Shown here: positions 51,401 to 60,662 of the stretch, one piece after another
How positions within the stretch are numbered: the first letter of the stretch is position 1
Layout: each line of letters begins with the position of its first letter
NCBI RefSeq assembly: GCF_022603395.1
Contig: NZ_JAIBKA010000008.1
Coordinates: 62,001 to 126,000, forward strand
Reading direction: 5' to 3'
DNA from: Desulfoferrobacter suflitae
GTDB taxonomy: Bacteria; Desulfobacterota; Syntrophobacteria; Syntrophobacterales; Syntrophobacteraceae
DNA: 64,000 nucleotides
The notes under the pieces: model-generated
Databases searched by the model: none
What the model was told of the DNA's origin: nothing
The model's input: the letters and a program-made list of their open reading frames with translations, nothing else
Made by a program: the position numbers and the translations under genes

Positions 51401-53203
51401 ACGGACCAGGTGAGCAAATGGCAGGCGTTCGGCGCCGGATTCGCCATTGGGGTGTCCAACCTCAATCGCAGAAAGCTGCGCACCGCGCTGACCTGTATTA
51501 CCCTGGTGATTCTCACCTTCACCGTCATGTCTTTCACCAACGTCAAGAGCTTGCACAAAACCACGAGCACCAACCTGGCCCAGGAAAATCCTTATACGGG
51601 CATCCTCATACGGCACCAGTTCTGGTTTCCTCTCACCACGCTGCTGCTCAGCGACATGCAGGCGCGCTTCAGTGAAGGATCCTCGGTTTGGCCGAGAAGC
51701 TGGATCATGCCGGGAGAAATGCGCACGCAGGCAATCACCAGCGTGCGGCGACCGGCGATGAGTGCGCCGGCGGAAGGCGTGCTGGGACTGGGATGGAACG
51801 CGCCGGAGTATTTTCGGAACATCGTCATCCATGGGCGCTGGTTCACCGAGGACGAAAGGAACGCCATTTTACTGCCCGTTGACATGGCTCAGCAACTCGG
51901 ACTCGATCCACGAACCGACCTCGCTGCAACGGTGACACTGATGGGAGACGCGTTTGAGGTGGTGGGTTACTTTGACGCCAAACTCATGGAAGCCTCCAAG
52001 GACCTCGATCAGAATCCCATCACGCCCGCTTACGAGGAGATGCTTCACAGCCAGGATCTGTCCGAGGCTGAAATCGAGGCGATGCAGTCGGGTGAGCAGA
52101 TGGCACCCATCTCGCAGAAATTTCGCTTCGCTAATCCCAAGGCCACCGTCATCATCCCCTTTTCCACCTGCATGCAGTACGGCGGCAAACCGATGGCCAT
52201 TTCCATTCTTCCCAGCGACGGGCAGCAGCCCCTGCAGATCGCCGACGGCCTCTCCACCTGGCTGGCCTACCCGTTATTCGTCGGCCAGGACGGCATATGG
52301 TATCACAGCGCCAGCACCACCGTGCGCTATCAAGGAGTGGCCAACCTGATCGTACCGATTCTGATCGTCATCTTCATCTGCCTGAATACTTTGATCGGCC
52401 ATGTCCATGAGCGTCAGAGGGAAATCGGAACCTACACATCGGTGGGGCTTGCCCCGACTCATGTGGGCTTCCTGTTCATTGTGGAAGCCTTGTCCATGGC
52501 GGTCATATCCACCGTCATCGGCTACATTCTGGCGCAGTTGAGCGCCAATTACCTGGGAAACACAGGTCTTTTTGCCCAACTCACGTTCAATTACTCTTCT
52601 CTGGCAAGCGTGGCTTGCATGTTTCTGGTTTTTTCGGTAGTTTTCCTGGCGGCCCTCTATCCCGCACGAATGGCCGCTGAAATCGCCATGCCCGACATCA
52701 ATCGATCCTGGTCATTGCCCCAGGCTGAAGGAGAAGAAATCGTCATGCACCTTCCCTTTCTGTTGAAGTACGAAGAAGAAAAGGGCATCATGGGATTTCT
52801 GCACGCCTTCTACAGTTCCCACCAGGACGTCAGCCAGGGGGCGTTCATCGTCGATGAGACCGAAATGGACGTGGATGCTCCGGAACTGGTGCAAGGCAGG
52901 ATGCCGGCACCCGTCTGTCTGCTCCTGCGCATGAATGTTTGGCTGGCCCCTTTTGATTTTGGGATCAAGCAAAGGCTGCAACTGCATTGCTGTCCGTCGC
53001 CCGACAACCCGGGATACCTGGAGGTTGCGCTGCGCATGATCCGGTTGTCTGGAGAACGTTCCGCGTGGGAGCGAGCCAACAAGAGTTTTATTAAGGCACT
53101 GCGCAAACAGATGCTCCTGTGGCGCCTGATGGATCCAGCAGCGAAAGGGCATTACCAACAACTGGCGCCGGTGGATTACGCCGGACAGTTGGAGGAAGCC
53201 TGA
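48416..53203 (+). CDS. Giant fusion: M28-like (zinc ligands not conserved) domain plus FtsX permease (1595 aa)
   Basis: Residues 1-28 look like a lipoprotein signal (AGAVIGC, Cys28) or membrane anchor. An M28 peptidase-like domain covers about 40-590: IVLDAFYDASS (251-259), PGAGES (266-271), LFLAATGHGQGLAG (295-306) and a final STPNDTLDRVD (568-578). The canonical ligands His of AHYDS, Asp of GADDN and paired Glu of EE appear replaced, so the domain may be catalytically inactive. A PA-like insert lies near 120-220. After a middle domain, membrane segments near 897-913, 926-945 and 953-976 precede an FtsX unit (1025-1042, then 1308-1328, 1352-1374, 1395-1415) with GHVHERQREIGTYTSVG. It is likely the permease partner of the upstream ATPase. 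Function unknown. Confidence 0.8.
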   Translation: MKNLAPCWKKIPTLVCAFALIAGAVIGCGRVGDAVAQDMLRDMAFFAGIKDRSTGSPGSEKAADYILKAFRQAGLQEVGVQDFLTPIPEVVSASLEVDGQPPLEIYPWGPNMVYLPTTPPEGLTGSLIYVGAGNFADLNGKKIQGNIVLMDMFSFQNWLNASMLGAKALIFLGSGDSSRGQFKEKDIPTPVAFPRYWVPQRIGEQLKQLALQQNVSATVKSKARWQHKLVYNCYGILPGKSPELRNELIVLDAFYDASSHILGLAPGAGESTSIAMMLLLARELAKNPPDRSVLFLAATGHGQGLAGMRQFTWAVTTRRKILRRDKRNLSLQKEDVDHQIELLEAGDPLAIDDPKDRDRIWQIVLERAKDKVDELTREMQYQKSASETEELVDMADVRPYRRLSWVSSMDQLTPEQEILARELLDGVIPELKVRRDELKLRRQVLRSTEQLSRKLIDLEPVLYLDLNLSSHSPFVGLAELGHTFPIRQDVKRIVRSRRLADILTATGEQAARETGTSNMFKNLLRGSEALGSFGQCHTGQCLCCDIAAIGGLPAVGLVTLDDNRSFWSTPNDTLDRVDVDTIERLQRFFPTFLSKVFSHEELASGITGQLRGLSGLEGTTKFIRQGELFADQPAPGTIVNVIQGDSIFRGMSFQDGTFFIPGLANRRASYQKLIVEPYGVDSQTGLIKWTADKNQTGKVNYRIKVKTDLASTSLIMFHCRQTDVVGIFDPRDMGHLTKVELLNAATETTPVRYWYSRIDGRDTNAISVFLERGTRFKLILSQSMISKELFLLNSTDEIPTGKGFLIGSPASIFLVPKQVAGDLQYLVGRRLTNLFKHGISNRYLQVINETSEQALAASRQSLANQVYDKFWRNTVAAWAQMNVVYSQIESTERDVLTGVMFFIALFVPFAYCMERYLFSFRDIYRQIIAFIVILLMTIFTIRALHPAFQLTYSPMVVIIAFFIVGLSLLVAWIIFMRFEREMDELHDSYAVANRRTDQVSKWQAFGAGFAIGVSNLNRRKLRTALTCITLVILTFTVMSFTNVKSLHKTTSTNLAQENPYTGILIRHQFWFPLTTLLLSDMQARFSEGSSVWPRSWIMPGEMRTQAITSVRRPAMSAPAEGVLGLGWNAPEYFRNIVIHGRWFTEDERNAILLPVDMAQQLGLDPRTDLAATVTLMGDAFEVVGYFDAKLMEASKDLDQNPITPAYEEMLHSQDLSEAEIEAMQSGEQMAPISQKFRFANPKATVIIPFSTCMQYGGKPMAISILPSDGQQPLQIADGLSTWLAYPLFVGQDGIWYHSASTTVRYQGVANLIVPILIVIFICLNTLIGHVHERQREIGTYTSVGLAPTHVGFLFIVEALSMAVISTVIGYILAQLSANYLGNTGLFAQLTFNYSSLASVACMFLVFSVVFLAALYPARMAAEIAMPDINRSWSLPQAEGEEIVMHLPFLLKYEEEKGIMGFLHAFYSSHQDVSQGAFIVDETEMDVDAPELVQGRMPAPVCLLLRMNVWLAPFDFGIKQRLQLHCCPSPDNPGYLEVALRMIRLSGERSAWERANKSFIKALRKQMLLWRLMDPAAKGHYQQLAPVDYAGQLEEA

Positions 53204-53205
53204 CC

Positions 53206-55182
53206 ATGAGGGAACCGAAAATTCGTCTTGCGGCGGTTGTGCTTGGACTCGTGCTGGTCGTTCTGGCATGCTCCCTCACCCCTTACAACAATGTCAAACT
53301 GCAGAACAGTCCGCTCGCGGGCGGACATTTTCCCCTGATATCCTTCGCCTGTCTGCTGTTCGTGCTGATCATCGTCAATCCGGTACTGTCCCTGATCAGG
53401 AACAGCTGGCGTTTTCACCTGTTCGAGGTGCTGCTCATCTGGTCCATGGTCACGGTCGCCACCGGCATTGCCTATACCGGCCTGCTGCGCACCTTTGTCA
53501 TCAACCTCACCAGCCCGGCCTGGTTTGCAACCTCGGCCGGCGACCTGGGGAAACTGCTGCTTCCGCTACTTCCTTCCGCCCTATTCCCCAAGGATCCCGA
53601 TATCATCCAACCGCTGTATTATGGTTTGAAAGGTGGTCTGGATATGGGATGGTGGGAGGTCATCACGCACATTCCCTGGAATATATGGATACTGCCGATG
53701 TTCTGGTGGGGAATGCTTGTCCTGTGCGTCTATGCGGCCCTGCTGGGGATGACCGGGGTATTCTCGCACCAGTGGATCGAAAACGAAAAAATGAACTTCC
53801 CGCTGCTGCGCGTTCCCCAGATTCTGTGTGAGGAATCCGAAAGCAACACCCTGTTCGAGTTCCTGCGCCATCGATATTTCCTCATCGGTTTTTGCATTCC
53901 CCTCTTTCTGCACACGTTCAACGGACTGCACACGTATTTTCCGCAGGTGCCGGAAATGCCCACCCTCATCCTCACGCAGGGCTATGTTCCCAAGGAGGGC
54001 ATGCTGGCCGGCTTCTACAAGATGAAAATTTACCTGTATCCCGCTTTCATAGGGTTTGCCTTCCTCACTTCCAACCAAGTCTCATTCAGCCTGTGGTTTT
54101 TTTTCATTCTCGGGGGGTTTCTGCCCGGCGTCCTGGAATTTTTGGGATGGCGACTGCCCGCCGCCGCCCTCGGAACCACCTTCGGCCCGGTTCTCTCTCG
54201 AGTCGAGGAAATGCAGATGGTCGGAGCCTTCGGGATTTTTTTCCTGTTCATTTTGTGGCTGGCCAGATATCATCTGCTGCTCGTCCTGCGCTCTCTCTTC
54301 AAGCGTGATTACCTGCTCGAATACCACGGCCTCATGTCCCCCCGATCGGCTTTTTACCTGTTCGCCGCAGGCTTTGTGGGCATTTTCGCCTGGATGACTT
54401 TCTTCGGCATGGATGTCCTTGTGACCATTGTCTTTCTGGCCGTGTGCTTCATGCTGCAATTGGTCGCTTCGCGCCTCATCTGCCAGGGTGGACTGCCGTA
54501 TTTTACCCTGACCGCCGCCCCATCGGACGGCTTCCTGGCCTTCATGAACACGCGCATGATCGCCCCCCTCACCCTCTATCTGGCGCTGGTGGTGCAAAAA
54601 GTCACCTTTCTGGACATGCGCGAATCGCTGGCACCGTCCCTGTTTCACTCCTCCAGGCTGGCGGATGGAAGCACCCCGCACAATCGCTTCCTGTGGGGGG
54701 TGGTTTGGGCAATCGGCGTGGGATTGGTGGTCTCCTTTGTCGCCATGATGGCTCTCTACTACAAATTCGGAATTTCCACCCTGCCCGACGACTGGGCCAT
54801 CGAGACGTCCCGCCGCGTTCATGAAAACGTCGGGCAACTGTTGGAATATCCCGAGCAGGCCAAGGCATGGAGCATCACCTTCACGGCGGTGGGTGCCGCG
54901 GTCATGACTTTTCTTGTTCTGGGCTACCATCATTTTCTGTGGTGGCCGCTGCACCCCATCGGTTACCTGACCACCTACAGTTCCGCCATGGACATTCTGT
55001 GGTTCAGCTTCTTTATTGGATGGGTCAACAACGCGTTGACCCTGCGCTATGGAGGCGTCAGCCTGTATAAGGAAGTGCGGCGCCTGTTCATCGGATTGGT
55101 GGTGGGAGACATGGTGATGGCCGTAGTGTGGCTGATCGTGGGCATGTTTACCCCAATCAGCTACCATGTGCTGCCCTTGTGA
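53206..55182 (+). CDS. DUF6785-like multi-spanning membrane protein
   Basis: The 658-residue protein has about 14 hydrophobic segments. It starts 2 bases after the fusion stop, with GGAGG upstream. Sequences such as FMLQLVASRLICQGGLPYF and MIAPLTLYLALVVQKVTF fit DUF6785, a group related to the OPT peptide transporters. It is followed 119 bp later by another OPT-like gene. Likely a transport component in the inner membrane, probably working with the ABC/FtsX genes. No substrate is established. Confidence 0.75.
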   Translation: MREPKIRLAAVVLGLVLVVLACSLTPYNNVKLQNSPLAGGHFPLISFACLLFVLIIVNPVLSLIRNSWRFHLFEVLLIWSMVTVATGIAYTGLLRTFVINLTSPAWFATSAGDLGKLLLPLLPSALFPKDPDIIQPLYYGLKGGLDMGWWEVITHIPWNIWILPMFWWGMLVLCVYAALLGMTGVFSHQWIENEKMNFPLLRVPQILCEESESNTLFEFLRHRYFLIGFCIPLFLHTFNGLHTYFPQVPEMPTLILTQGYVPKEGMLAGFYKMKIYLYPAFIGFAFLTSNQVSFSLWFFFILGGFLPGVLEFLGWRLPAAALGTTFGPVLSRVEEMQMVGAFGIFFLFILWLARYHLLLVLRSLFKRDYLLEYHGLMSPRSAFYLFAAGFVGIFAWMTFFGMDVLVTIVFLAVCFMLQLVASRLICQGGLPYFTLTAAPSDGFLAFMNTRMIAPLTLYLALVVQKVTFLDMRESLAPSLFHSSRLADGSTPHNRFLWGVVWAIGVGLVVSFVAMMALYYKFGISTLPDDWAIETSRRVHENVGQLLEYPEQAKAWSITFTAVGAAVMTFLVLGYHHFLWWPLHPIGYLTTYSSAMDILWFSFFIGWVNNALTLRYGGVSLYKEVRRLFIGLVVGDMVMAVVWLIVGMFTPISYHVLPL

Positions 55183-55301
55183 TCGAACCAGCGCCCAAGC
55201 GATGCAGATTCGAGGCCAGAGCGAACAACGCTGTTACCGCTTCGCATTTTTCCAGTGTTCTTCCTATCGTGCTTGCGTGATTGCCTGACTGGAGAATTTG
55301 G

Positions 55302-57272
55302 ATGTACGAAGAGCAAGACAAGGAACTCAAGGAATATCGAGACCTTTTAAAGCCACCGGAGGAATTTGAAGAGGGCTTTGGCTGGAAGTCCATCGTCGGG
55401 GCCATCCTCATCGGATTCCTGATGATGCCCGGATCGATGTATCTGGGACTGGTGGTCGGCACCGGCATCGGCCCGGCGGCACGCTGGGTCACCGTCATTC
55501 TGTTTGCGGAAGTCGCCAAGCGCGCCTACACCCGGCTGCGTCAGCAGGAAGTGTTCGTGCTTTACTACATGGCCGGAGCTGCAATGGCCTCACCCTTTTC
55601 CGGCCTCCTCTGGAATCAGTACCTGGTGCAGTCCGAAGCTGCGCGCATGCTCGGACTGACCCAGTTCATTCCCGAATGGATCGCACCGCAGCCGGGATCC
55701 GATTCTTTTGTAGAGCGCAGCTTCCTGCATCGCGACTGGCTGATCCCGATTCTTCTCATGGTGGGCTTTGAAATCATTTCCGCCGTCGACCACTTCGGCC
55801 TGGGATACGCGCTGTATCGGCTCACCTCCGATGTCGAAAAACTCCCCTTCCCTATGGCCCCGGTCGGGGCTCTGGGCAACATGGCCCTGGCCGAATCCAC
55901 GCAGCGCAAGGAGGACAGCTGGAAATGGCGCATCTTCTCCATAGGAGGCATGATCGGCCTGTGTTTCGGGGGAGTCTATGTGCTCCTGCCGGCCGCCTCC
56001 GGCGTCATTCTGAATGAGCCGGTGCATCTTCTGCCCATCCCATGGATTGAGCTCACCGACATCACCGAAGAGTATCTTCCCGCCGTTGCTACGGGAATCA
56101 ACCTGGATCTCGGATTGCTGTTCCTCGGCATGGTGCTCCCTTTCTGGGCGGTGATCGGCGGGGGCATCGGCCTCATATTGACGATCATCGCCAATCCCAT
56201 CCTGCACCACTTCGGCATCCTGCACCGATGGCACAAGGGAATGGGCACCGTCGACACGATCTTTGCCAACAATTTCGATTTCTACATGAGCTTCGGCATC
56301 GGCCTCGGGCTCGCCATCGCCCTGGTCGGCATTGTGCACGTCATCTACAGTTTCAGCCGAGAGCAGATGGGGTCTTTCCGTGAACGGCTCAAGACCCTGT
56401 TCACACCTCCACCGGGACGCGGCGACTTCAGCATCTGGATAGCACTGGGCATTTACGTCGCTTCCACAACCGCCTATGTGATCCTGTCGTCCTTTCTCGT
56501 GCCCGGATTCCCGTGGATCTTTCTGGTCGCTTACGGGTTTATCTACACCCCCATTATTTCTTACATTTCCGCTCGCATGGAAGGCATTGCCGGCCAGTTC
56601 ATAACCCTTCCCATGGTGCGGGAAGCCAGCTTTATCATGGCCTCCAGGTACTTCGGCTACTCGGGCATCGGCATCTGGTACGCCCCGATTCCCTTCCACA
56701 ACTACGGCAAAGCCACCGTGAGGTGGCGTGAAATCGAGCTCACCGGCACCAGCTTTCGCAGCATCATCAAGGCGGAAATTCTCGTCATCCCCATCGTTTT
56801 GATCGCCAGCCTGCTCTTCTCACAATACATATGGCGGCTGGCCCCGGTGCCCTCCAGCCAGTACCCCTACGCGCAGCAGTTGTGGCATCTCCAGGCGCTC
56901 AACACGCTGCTCCTGCAGAGCGCCACGCTGGAAGGAGATTCGCCGTTTTTTCAGGCGTTGAAATTGGATTACGTGGGCATCGGTTTGGCCCTGGGAAGCG
57001 TCACCTATGCCGTGCTGGCCTACCTGAAACTGCCGATCATGCTGATCTACGGCGTGGTCCGAGGATTGGGGCAGTCCACCCCGCACAGTATCTTCCTGGA
57101 AATCATCGGCGCCTTTTTGGGGCGCTATTACTTCATCAAGAAATACGGCCTATCCTGGCGCCAATACGCCCCGGTGCTGCTGGCCGGGTTCTCCTGCGGC
57201 ATGGGGCTTATGGGCATGCTCGCCATGGGTTTCACCCTGATCATGCGTTCCCTGCGCAGTCTGCCGTACTGA
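55302..57272 (+). CDS. OPT-like multi-spanning transporter
   Basis: The 656-residue protein has about 14-16 membrane segments and the OPT-type repeats (FLMMPGSMYLGLVVGTGIG, YALYRLTSDVEKLPFPMAPVG). OPT transporters take up oligopeptides or metal chelates with protons. TGGAG precedes ATG 55302. It shares architecture with the preceding membrane protein, and the two may form a pair. A role in handling peptides or siderophore-like compounds, together with the M28-like fusion, is inference. Confidence 0.72.
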   Translation: MYEEQDKELKEYRDLLKPPEEFEEGFGWKSIVGAILIGFLMMPGSMYLGLVVGTGIGPAARWVTVILFAEVAKRAYTRLRQQEVFVLYYMAGAAMASPFSGLLWNQYLVQSEAARMLGLTQFIPEWIAPQPGSDSFVERSFLHRDWLIPILLMVGFEIISAVDHFGLGYALYRLTSDVEKLPFPMAPVGALGNMALAESTQRKEDSWKWRIFSIGGMIGLCFGGVYVLLPAASGVILNEPVHLLPIPWIELTDITEEYLPAVATGINLDLGLLFLGMVLPFWAVIGGGIGLILTIIANPILHHFGILHRWHKGMGTVDTIFANNFDFYMSFGIGLGLAIALVGIVHVIYSFSREQMGSFRERLKTLFTPPPGRGDFSIWIALGIYVASTTAYVILSSFLVPGFPWIFLVAYGFIYTPIISYISARMEGIAGQFITLPMVREASFIMASRYFGYSGIGIWYAPIPFHNYGKATVRWREIELTGTSFRSIIKAEILVIPIVLIASLLFSQYIWRLAPVPSSQYPYAQQLWHLQALNTLLLQSATLEGDSPFFQALKLDYVGIGLALGSVTYAVLAYLKLPIMLIYGVVRGLGQSTPHSIFLEIIGAFLGRYYFIKKYGLSWRQYAPVLLAGFSCGMGLMGMLAMGFTLIMRSLRSLPY

Positions 57273-57312
57273 AACATGATTCATTATTCATTACTCCTTC
57301 AGTGCTCCGCCC

Positions 57313-58644
57313 ATGAGCGCCAGCCCACCTGAAATGAATGCTCCCCACCAGGCACTCCTCGTCTTTCTTCGTTACCCCCGGCCCGGTCAAGTCAAGTCAC
57401 GGCTGGCGGCACAGCTGGGCGATCACCAGGCCTGCGCCGTATATGCCAAGCTGTTGCGCAAGACCCTGGGCGTAGCCGCCGACTTCAAGCGCTCCCACCC
57501 CGGCGTGCACATACTGGCATGCTTCACGCCCGCCGACCACCAGACGCAGCTGGCAAAATCCTTCCCCGGGCCCTGGACATTCTTGCCGCAAAGGGGTTCT
57601 CACCTGGGGGAGCGCATGGATTTGGCCTTCCGTTGGGCTTTCGCCGCGGGTTACCGGCAGGTGGTGCTGATCGGATCAGACAGCGTCGATCTGGAACCGG
57701 AGGATCTGGAAGACGCCTTCGCTCGCCTCGAGCGCGGCTGCGCCGTGTTAAGCCCGGCAGCGGACGGCGGCTTTTGCCTCATCGGGCTGGACCGTCCCTG
57801 CCCCTCGGCTCTGACCCCGGAAGAGTGGAGCACCGCTACGGTGTTCGCCAGGACCCGGGAATTGCTTGAAAAAGATGGATTTCGGGTGCGCGTCAACCGA
57901 ATCAAGCAGGATATCGATCGGCCGGAGGATATGGAGCACTTCTTCAGACAACCGCTGCTGCAGAGTCGGGTGTCCATCATCATACCCACCCGCAGGGGCA
58001 TTGAAAAACTGGGACCGTTACTCGAATCGTTGCACTCCCGGCTGTGGCCGGGAGATGAAATCATTGTCAGTCTCTCCGGCACCAGGCCGCCCTTGGCAAA
58101 CCTCACCCGGCTTCACCCGTCAATTCGCCTGGTGTGGTCCGCCGCCGGCCGGGGAATGCAGCTCAACCGCGGGGCACGGGAGGCGATGGGGGATATCTTG
58201 TGGTTTCTACACGACGACAGCCTCCCCCCCGACCAGTTCGGCTATTTGCTGCGCAAGATCGCTGTGGATGGGCAATTCAGCCTGGGGTGCTTCCTGTTGG
58301 GCTATGCCCCAACCGACCGGGCGATGGATCTCATTGCACGCTGGGCAAACCTGAGAACGCGCCTATTCGGCATTCCTTACGGAGATCAGGGGCTGTTCTG
58401 CCGCTCGGACGTGTTCCGGCAGCTGGGCGGATACCGGCAGCGCTACCTCATGGAGGACGTCGACCTGGTGCGCCGTGCAAGCAGAATCGGCAAGCTGCTG
58501 ATCATCCCCGAAATCCTCCGCACCTCTCCGCAACGATACCGCAGCAAGGGAATCCTGCGCGCATCCCTGGAAAATCACCTGACCCTGCTGTTCTACTGGA
58601 TGGGCACCGACGAGGACCGACTGTTCCGCTTTTATTATCGCTGA
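57313..58644 (+). CDS. DUF2064/glycosyltransferase family 2 fusion (TIGR04282-TIGR04283 type)
   Basis: The 443-residue protein joins two transferase domains. Residues about 13-210 match the 'rSAM/selenodomain-associated transferase 1' group (LLVFLRYPRPGQVKSRLA, LIGSDSVDLEPEDLEDAF, ADGGFCLIGLD). Residues about 218-440 are a type 2 glycosyltransferase (VSIIIPTRRGIEKLG, WSAAGRGMQLNRGA, LWFLHDDSLPP, GDQGLFCRSDVF). These families usually occur as adjacent separate genes next to radical SAM proteins; no such neighbour is seen here. The substrate is unknown, and the selenium in the family name does not mean this protein contains selenium. Confidence 0.85.
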   Translation: MSASPPEMNAPHQALLVFLRYPRPGQVKSRLAAQLGDHQACAVYAKLLRKTLGVAADFKRSHPGVHILACFTPADHQTQLAKSFPGPWTFLPQRGSHLGERMDLAFRWAFAAGYRQVVLIGSDSVDLEPEDLEDAFARLERGCAVLSPAADGGFCLIGLDRPCPSALTPEEWSTATVFARTRELLEKDGFRVRVNRIKQDIDRPEDMEHFFRQPLLQSRVSIIIPTRRGIEKLGPLLESLHSRLWPGDEIIVSLSGTRPPLANLTRLHPSIRLVWSAAGRGMQLNRGAREAMGDILWFLHDDSLPPDQFGYLLRKIAVDGQFSLGCFLLGYAPTDRAMDLIARWANLRTRLFGIPYGDQGLFCRSDVFRQLGGYRQRYLMEDVDLVRRASRIGKLLIIPEILRTSPQRYRSKGILRASLENHLTLLFYWMGTDEDRLFRFYYR

Positions 58645-58925
58645 AGCACCGCGCAAGGTCCCTGCCTACGTTTATCCACACGGCTTTTCAACCATTGGCA
58701 AACACCCCCCCTCAGACGGCCCGGCAGCCGCCTTCAAGGTTCGTCGTTATGCCAAAATTGATAGGTTTACAAGCGCTTACAGATGTGCTTTAGATCCTTT
58801 GCATGGTCACGGTTTAGCGGGTTTTTCGACCTTATTTCACCGGCTTTTGAAAAACACGCAGATAGCGTCATTGCACTGCTCATCCGCTTTTCAGGTTGCA
58901 CACATGGCAGAAAGGAGAACAACAC

Positions 58926-60662
58926 ATGGATAAGATACTGCGCATTGACATGGGTGCCGAAGGCGGCCCCAGGATCACCGAGTCCCCCTTGGGCGGATAC
59001 GCCGGAATGGGCGGCCGGGGGATGACTTCCGCCATCATTTCCAAGGAAGTGCCTCCCACCTGCCACCCATTGAGTGCGGAAAACAAGCTGGTGATCGCCC
59101 CGGGTCTTTTGAGCGGGACCACGGGAGCCATGTCCGGGCGGCTTTCGGTGGGCTGCAAAAGCCCCCTCACCGGCGGCATCAAGGAAGCCAACTCCGGCGG
59201 CCAGCCGTCTCAGGTACTGGCGCGGCTGGGGTACGCCGCCATTGTTCTGGAGGGCAAGCCGCCAACCGACGACCTCTACAAGGTGGTCATCAACAGGGAC
59301 GGAGCCACCATAAGCGTCGACAACGATTTGAAGATGCTTCCCAACTATGACGCAGTGGCAAAGATCAAGGGAGAATACGGCGACAAGGTGGCCTGCATTT
59401 CCATCGGCCCCGCCGGGGAAATGAAGATGAGCACCGCCTCCATCGCCTGCACCGACATGGAAATGCGCCCCACCCGACATGCCGGCCGTGGAGGAGTAGG
59501 GGCGGTGATGGGCTCCAAGGGAGTGAAGGTGATCGTGCTGGACGACGCGGGCAAGACCATGCGCTCCCCCAAGGACCCGGAAAAATTCAAGGAAGCCAAC
59601 AAACGCTTTGTCGAGGGCCTGCGCAACCATCCGGTCACCGGGCAGGGGCTGCCGGCATACGGCACCAACGTGTTGACCAACATCGTCAACGAGGCGGGTG
59701 GCTATCCCACGTACAACTTCAAGCAGGGGCGCTACGATGAAGCGCATCTGATCAGCGGTGAAACCCAGGCGGAAACCGAGAAAGCGCGCGGCGGACTGGC
59801 CACGCACGGCTGCCATCGAGGCTGCGTAATCCGCTGCTCGGGGATCTACCACGACAAAGACGGCCATTTCCTCACCAAGCAGCCCGAATACGAGACCGTT
59901 TGGGCTCATGGAGGGAACTGCGGCATTTGCGACCTGGATGCCATTGCCACGCTGGATTTTCTGGATGACAATTACGGCCTGGACACCATCGAGATGGGTG
60001 CGACCATTGGGGTGGCCATGGAGGCCGGGCTGCTCAAATTCGGGGATGCCGAAGGGGCCATTAACCTGCTGCACGAAGTGGGCAAGGGAACCCCTCTCGG
60101 ACGGATCCTGGGCAATGGAGCGGCCGTCACCGGCAAGGTGTTCGGGGTCGAGAGAGTCCCGGTGGTGAAGGGGCAGGCGCTCCCCGCCTACGATCCGAGA
60201 GCCGTCCAGGGAGTGGGCGTGACCTATGCCACCAGCCCCATGGGCGCCGATCATACGGCGGGCTACGCGGTAACGGCGAACATCCTCAAGGTGGGCGGAG
60301 AAGTCGATCCGTTAAAACCCCAGGGGCAGATCGAGCTTTCCAGGGACCTGCAGATTGCCACCGCAGCGGTCGATGCCACCGGCATGTGCCTGTTCATTGC
60401 GTTTGCCCTGCTGGATCAGCCGGAAACGTTTCAGGCACTGCTGGATATGATCAACGCCTTCTATGGGCTGGACCTGGCGGCCGATGGAGTCACCGATCTG
60501 GGCAAGAAGATCCTTTCCATGGAGCGCGATTTCAATGCCCGCGCCGGCTTCACCGCGCACCAGGACAGACTGCCGCGCTTCTTCACTCAGGAAAGGCTCG
60601 CCCCGCACAATGTCACCTTCGCTGTCAAGGATGAAGAGCTCGACCAGGTATTCAACTGGTGA
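58926..60662 (+). CDS. aor: Tungsten aldehyde:ferredoxin oxidoreductase
   Basis: The 578-residue protein starts KILRIDMGAEGGPRITESPLGGYAG and has GGRGMTSAIISKEVPP and IGPAGEMKMSTASIACTD, pterin-binding motifs of the family, and HGCHRGCVIRC for the [4Fe-4S] cluster. The enzyme oxidises aldehydes to acids with ferredoxin, or the reverse, using tungstopterin. AAGGAG eight bases before ATG 58926 fixes the start. No ferredoxin or tungsten-transport gene is adjacent. In syntrophs it may link acid/aldehyde interconversion to ferredoxin. Confidence 0.93.
   Translation: MDKILRIDMGAEGGPRITESPLGGYAGMGGRGMTSAIISKEVPPTCHPLSAENKLVIAPGLLSGTTGAMSGRLSVGCKSPLTGGIKEANSGGQPSQVLARLGYAAIVLEGKPPTDDLYKVVINRDGATISVDNDLKMLPNYDAVAKIKGEYGDKVACISIGPAGEMKMSTASIACTDMEMRPTRHAGRGGVGAVMGSKGVKVIVLDDAGKTMRSPKDPEKFKEANKRFVEGLRNHPVTGQGLPAYGTNVLTNIVNEAGGYPTYNFKQGRYDEAHLISGETQAETEKARGGLATHGCHRGCVIRCSGIYHDKDGHFLTKQPEYETVWAHGGNCGICDLDAIATLDFLDDNYGLDTIEMGATIGVAMEAGLLKFGDAEGAINLLHEVGKGTPLGRILGNGAAVTGKVFGVERVPVVKGQALPAYDPRAVQGVGVTYATSPMGADHTAGYAVTANILKVGGEVDPLKPQGQIELSRDLQIATAAVDATGMCLFIAFALLDQPETFQALLDMINAFYGLDLAADGVTDLGKKILSMERDFNARAGFTAHQDRLPRFFTQERLAPHNVTFAVKDEELDQVFNW

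Noticed and set aside
57313-58644. Treating the 'selenodomain-associated' transferase as evidence of selenium use
   Set aside because: The name reflects genomic association only; it has no Sec codon and no proven selenium role.
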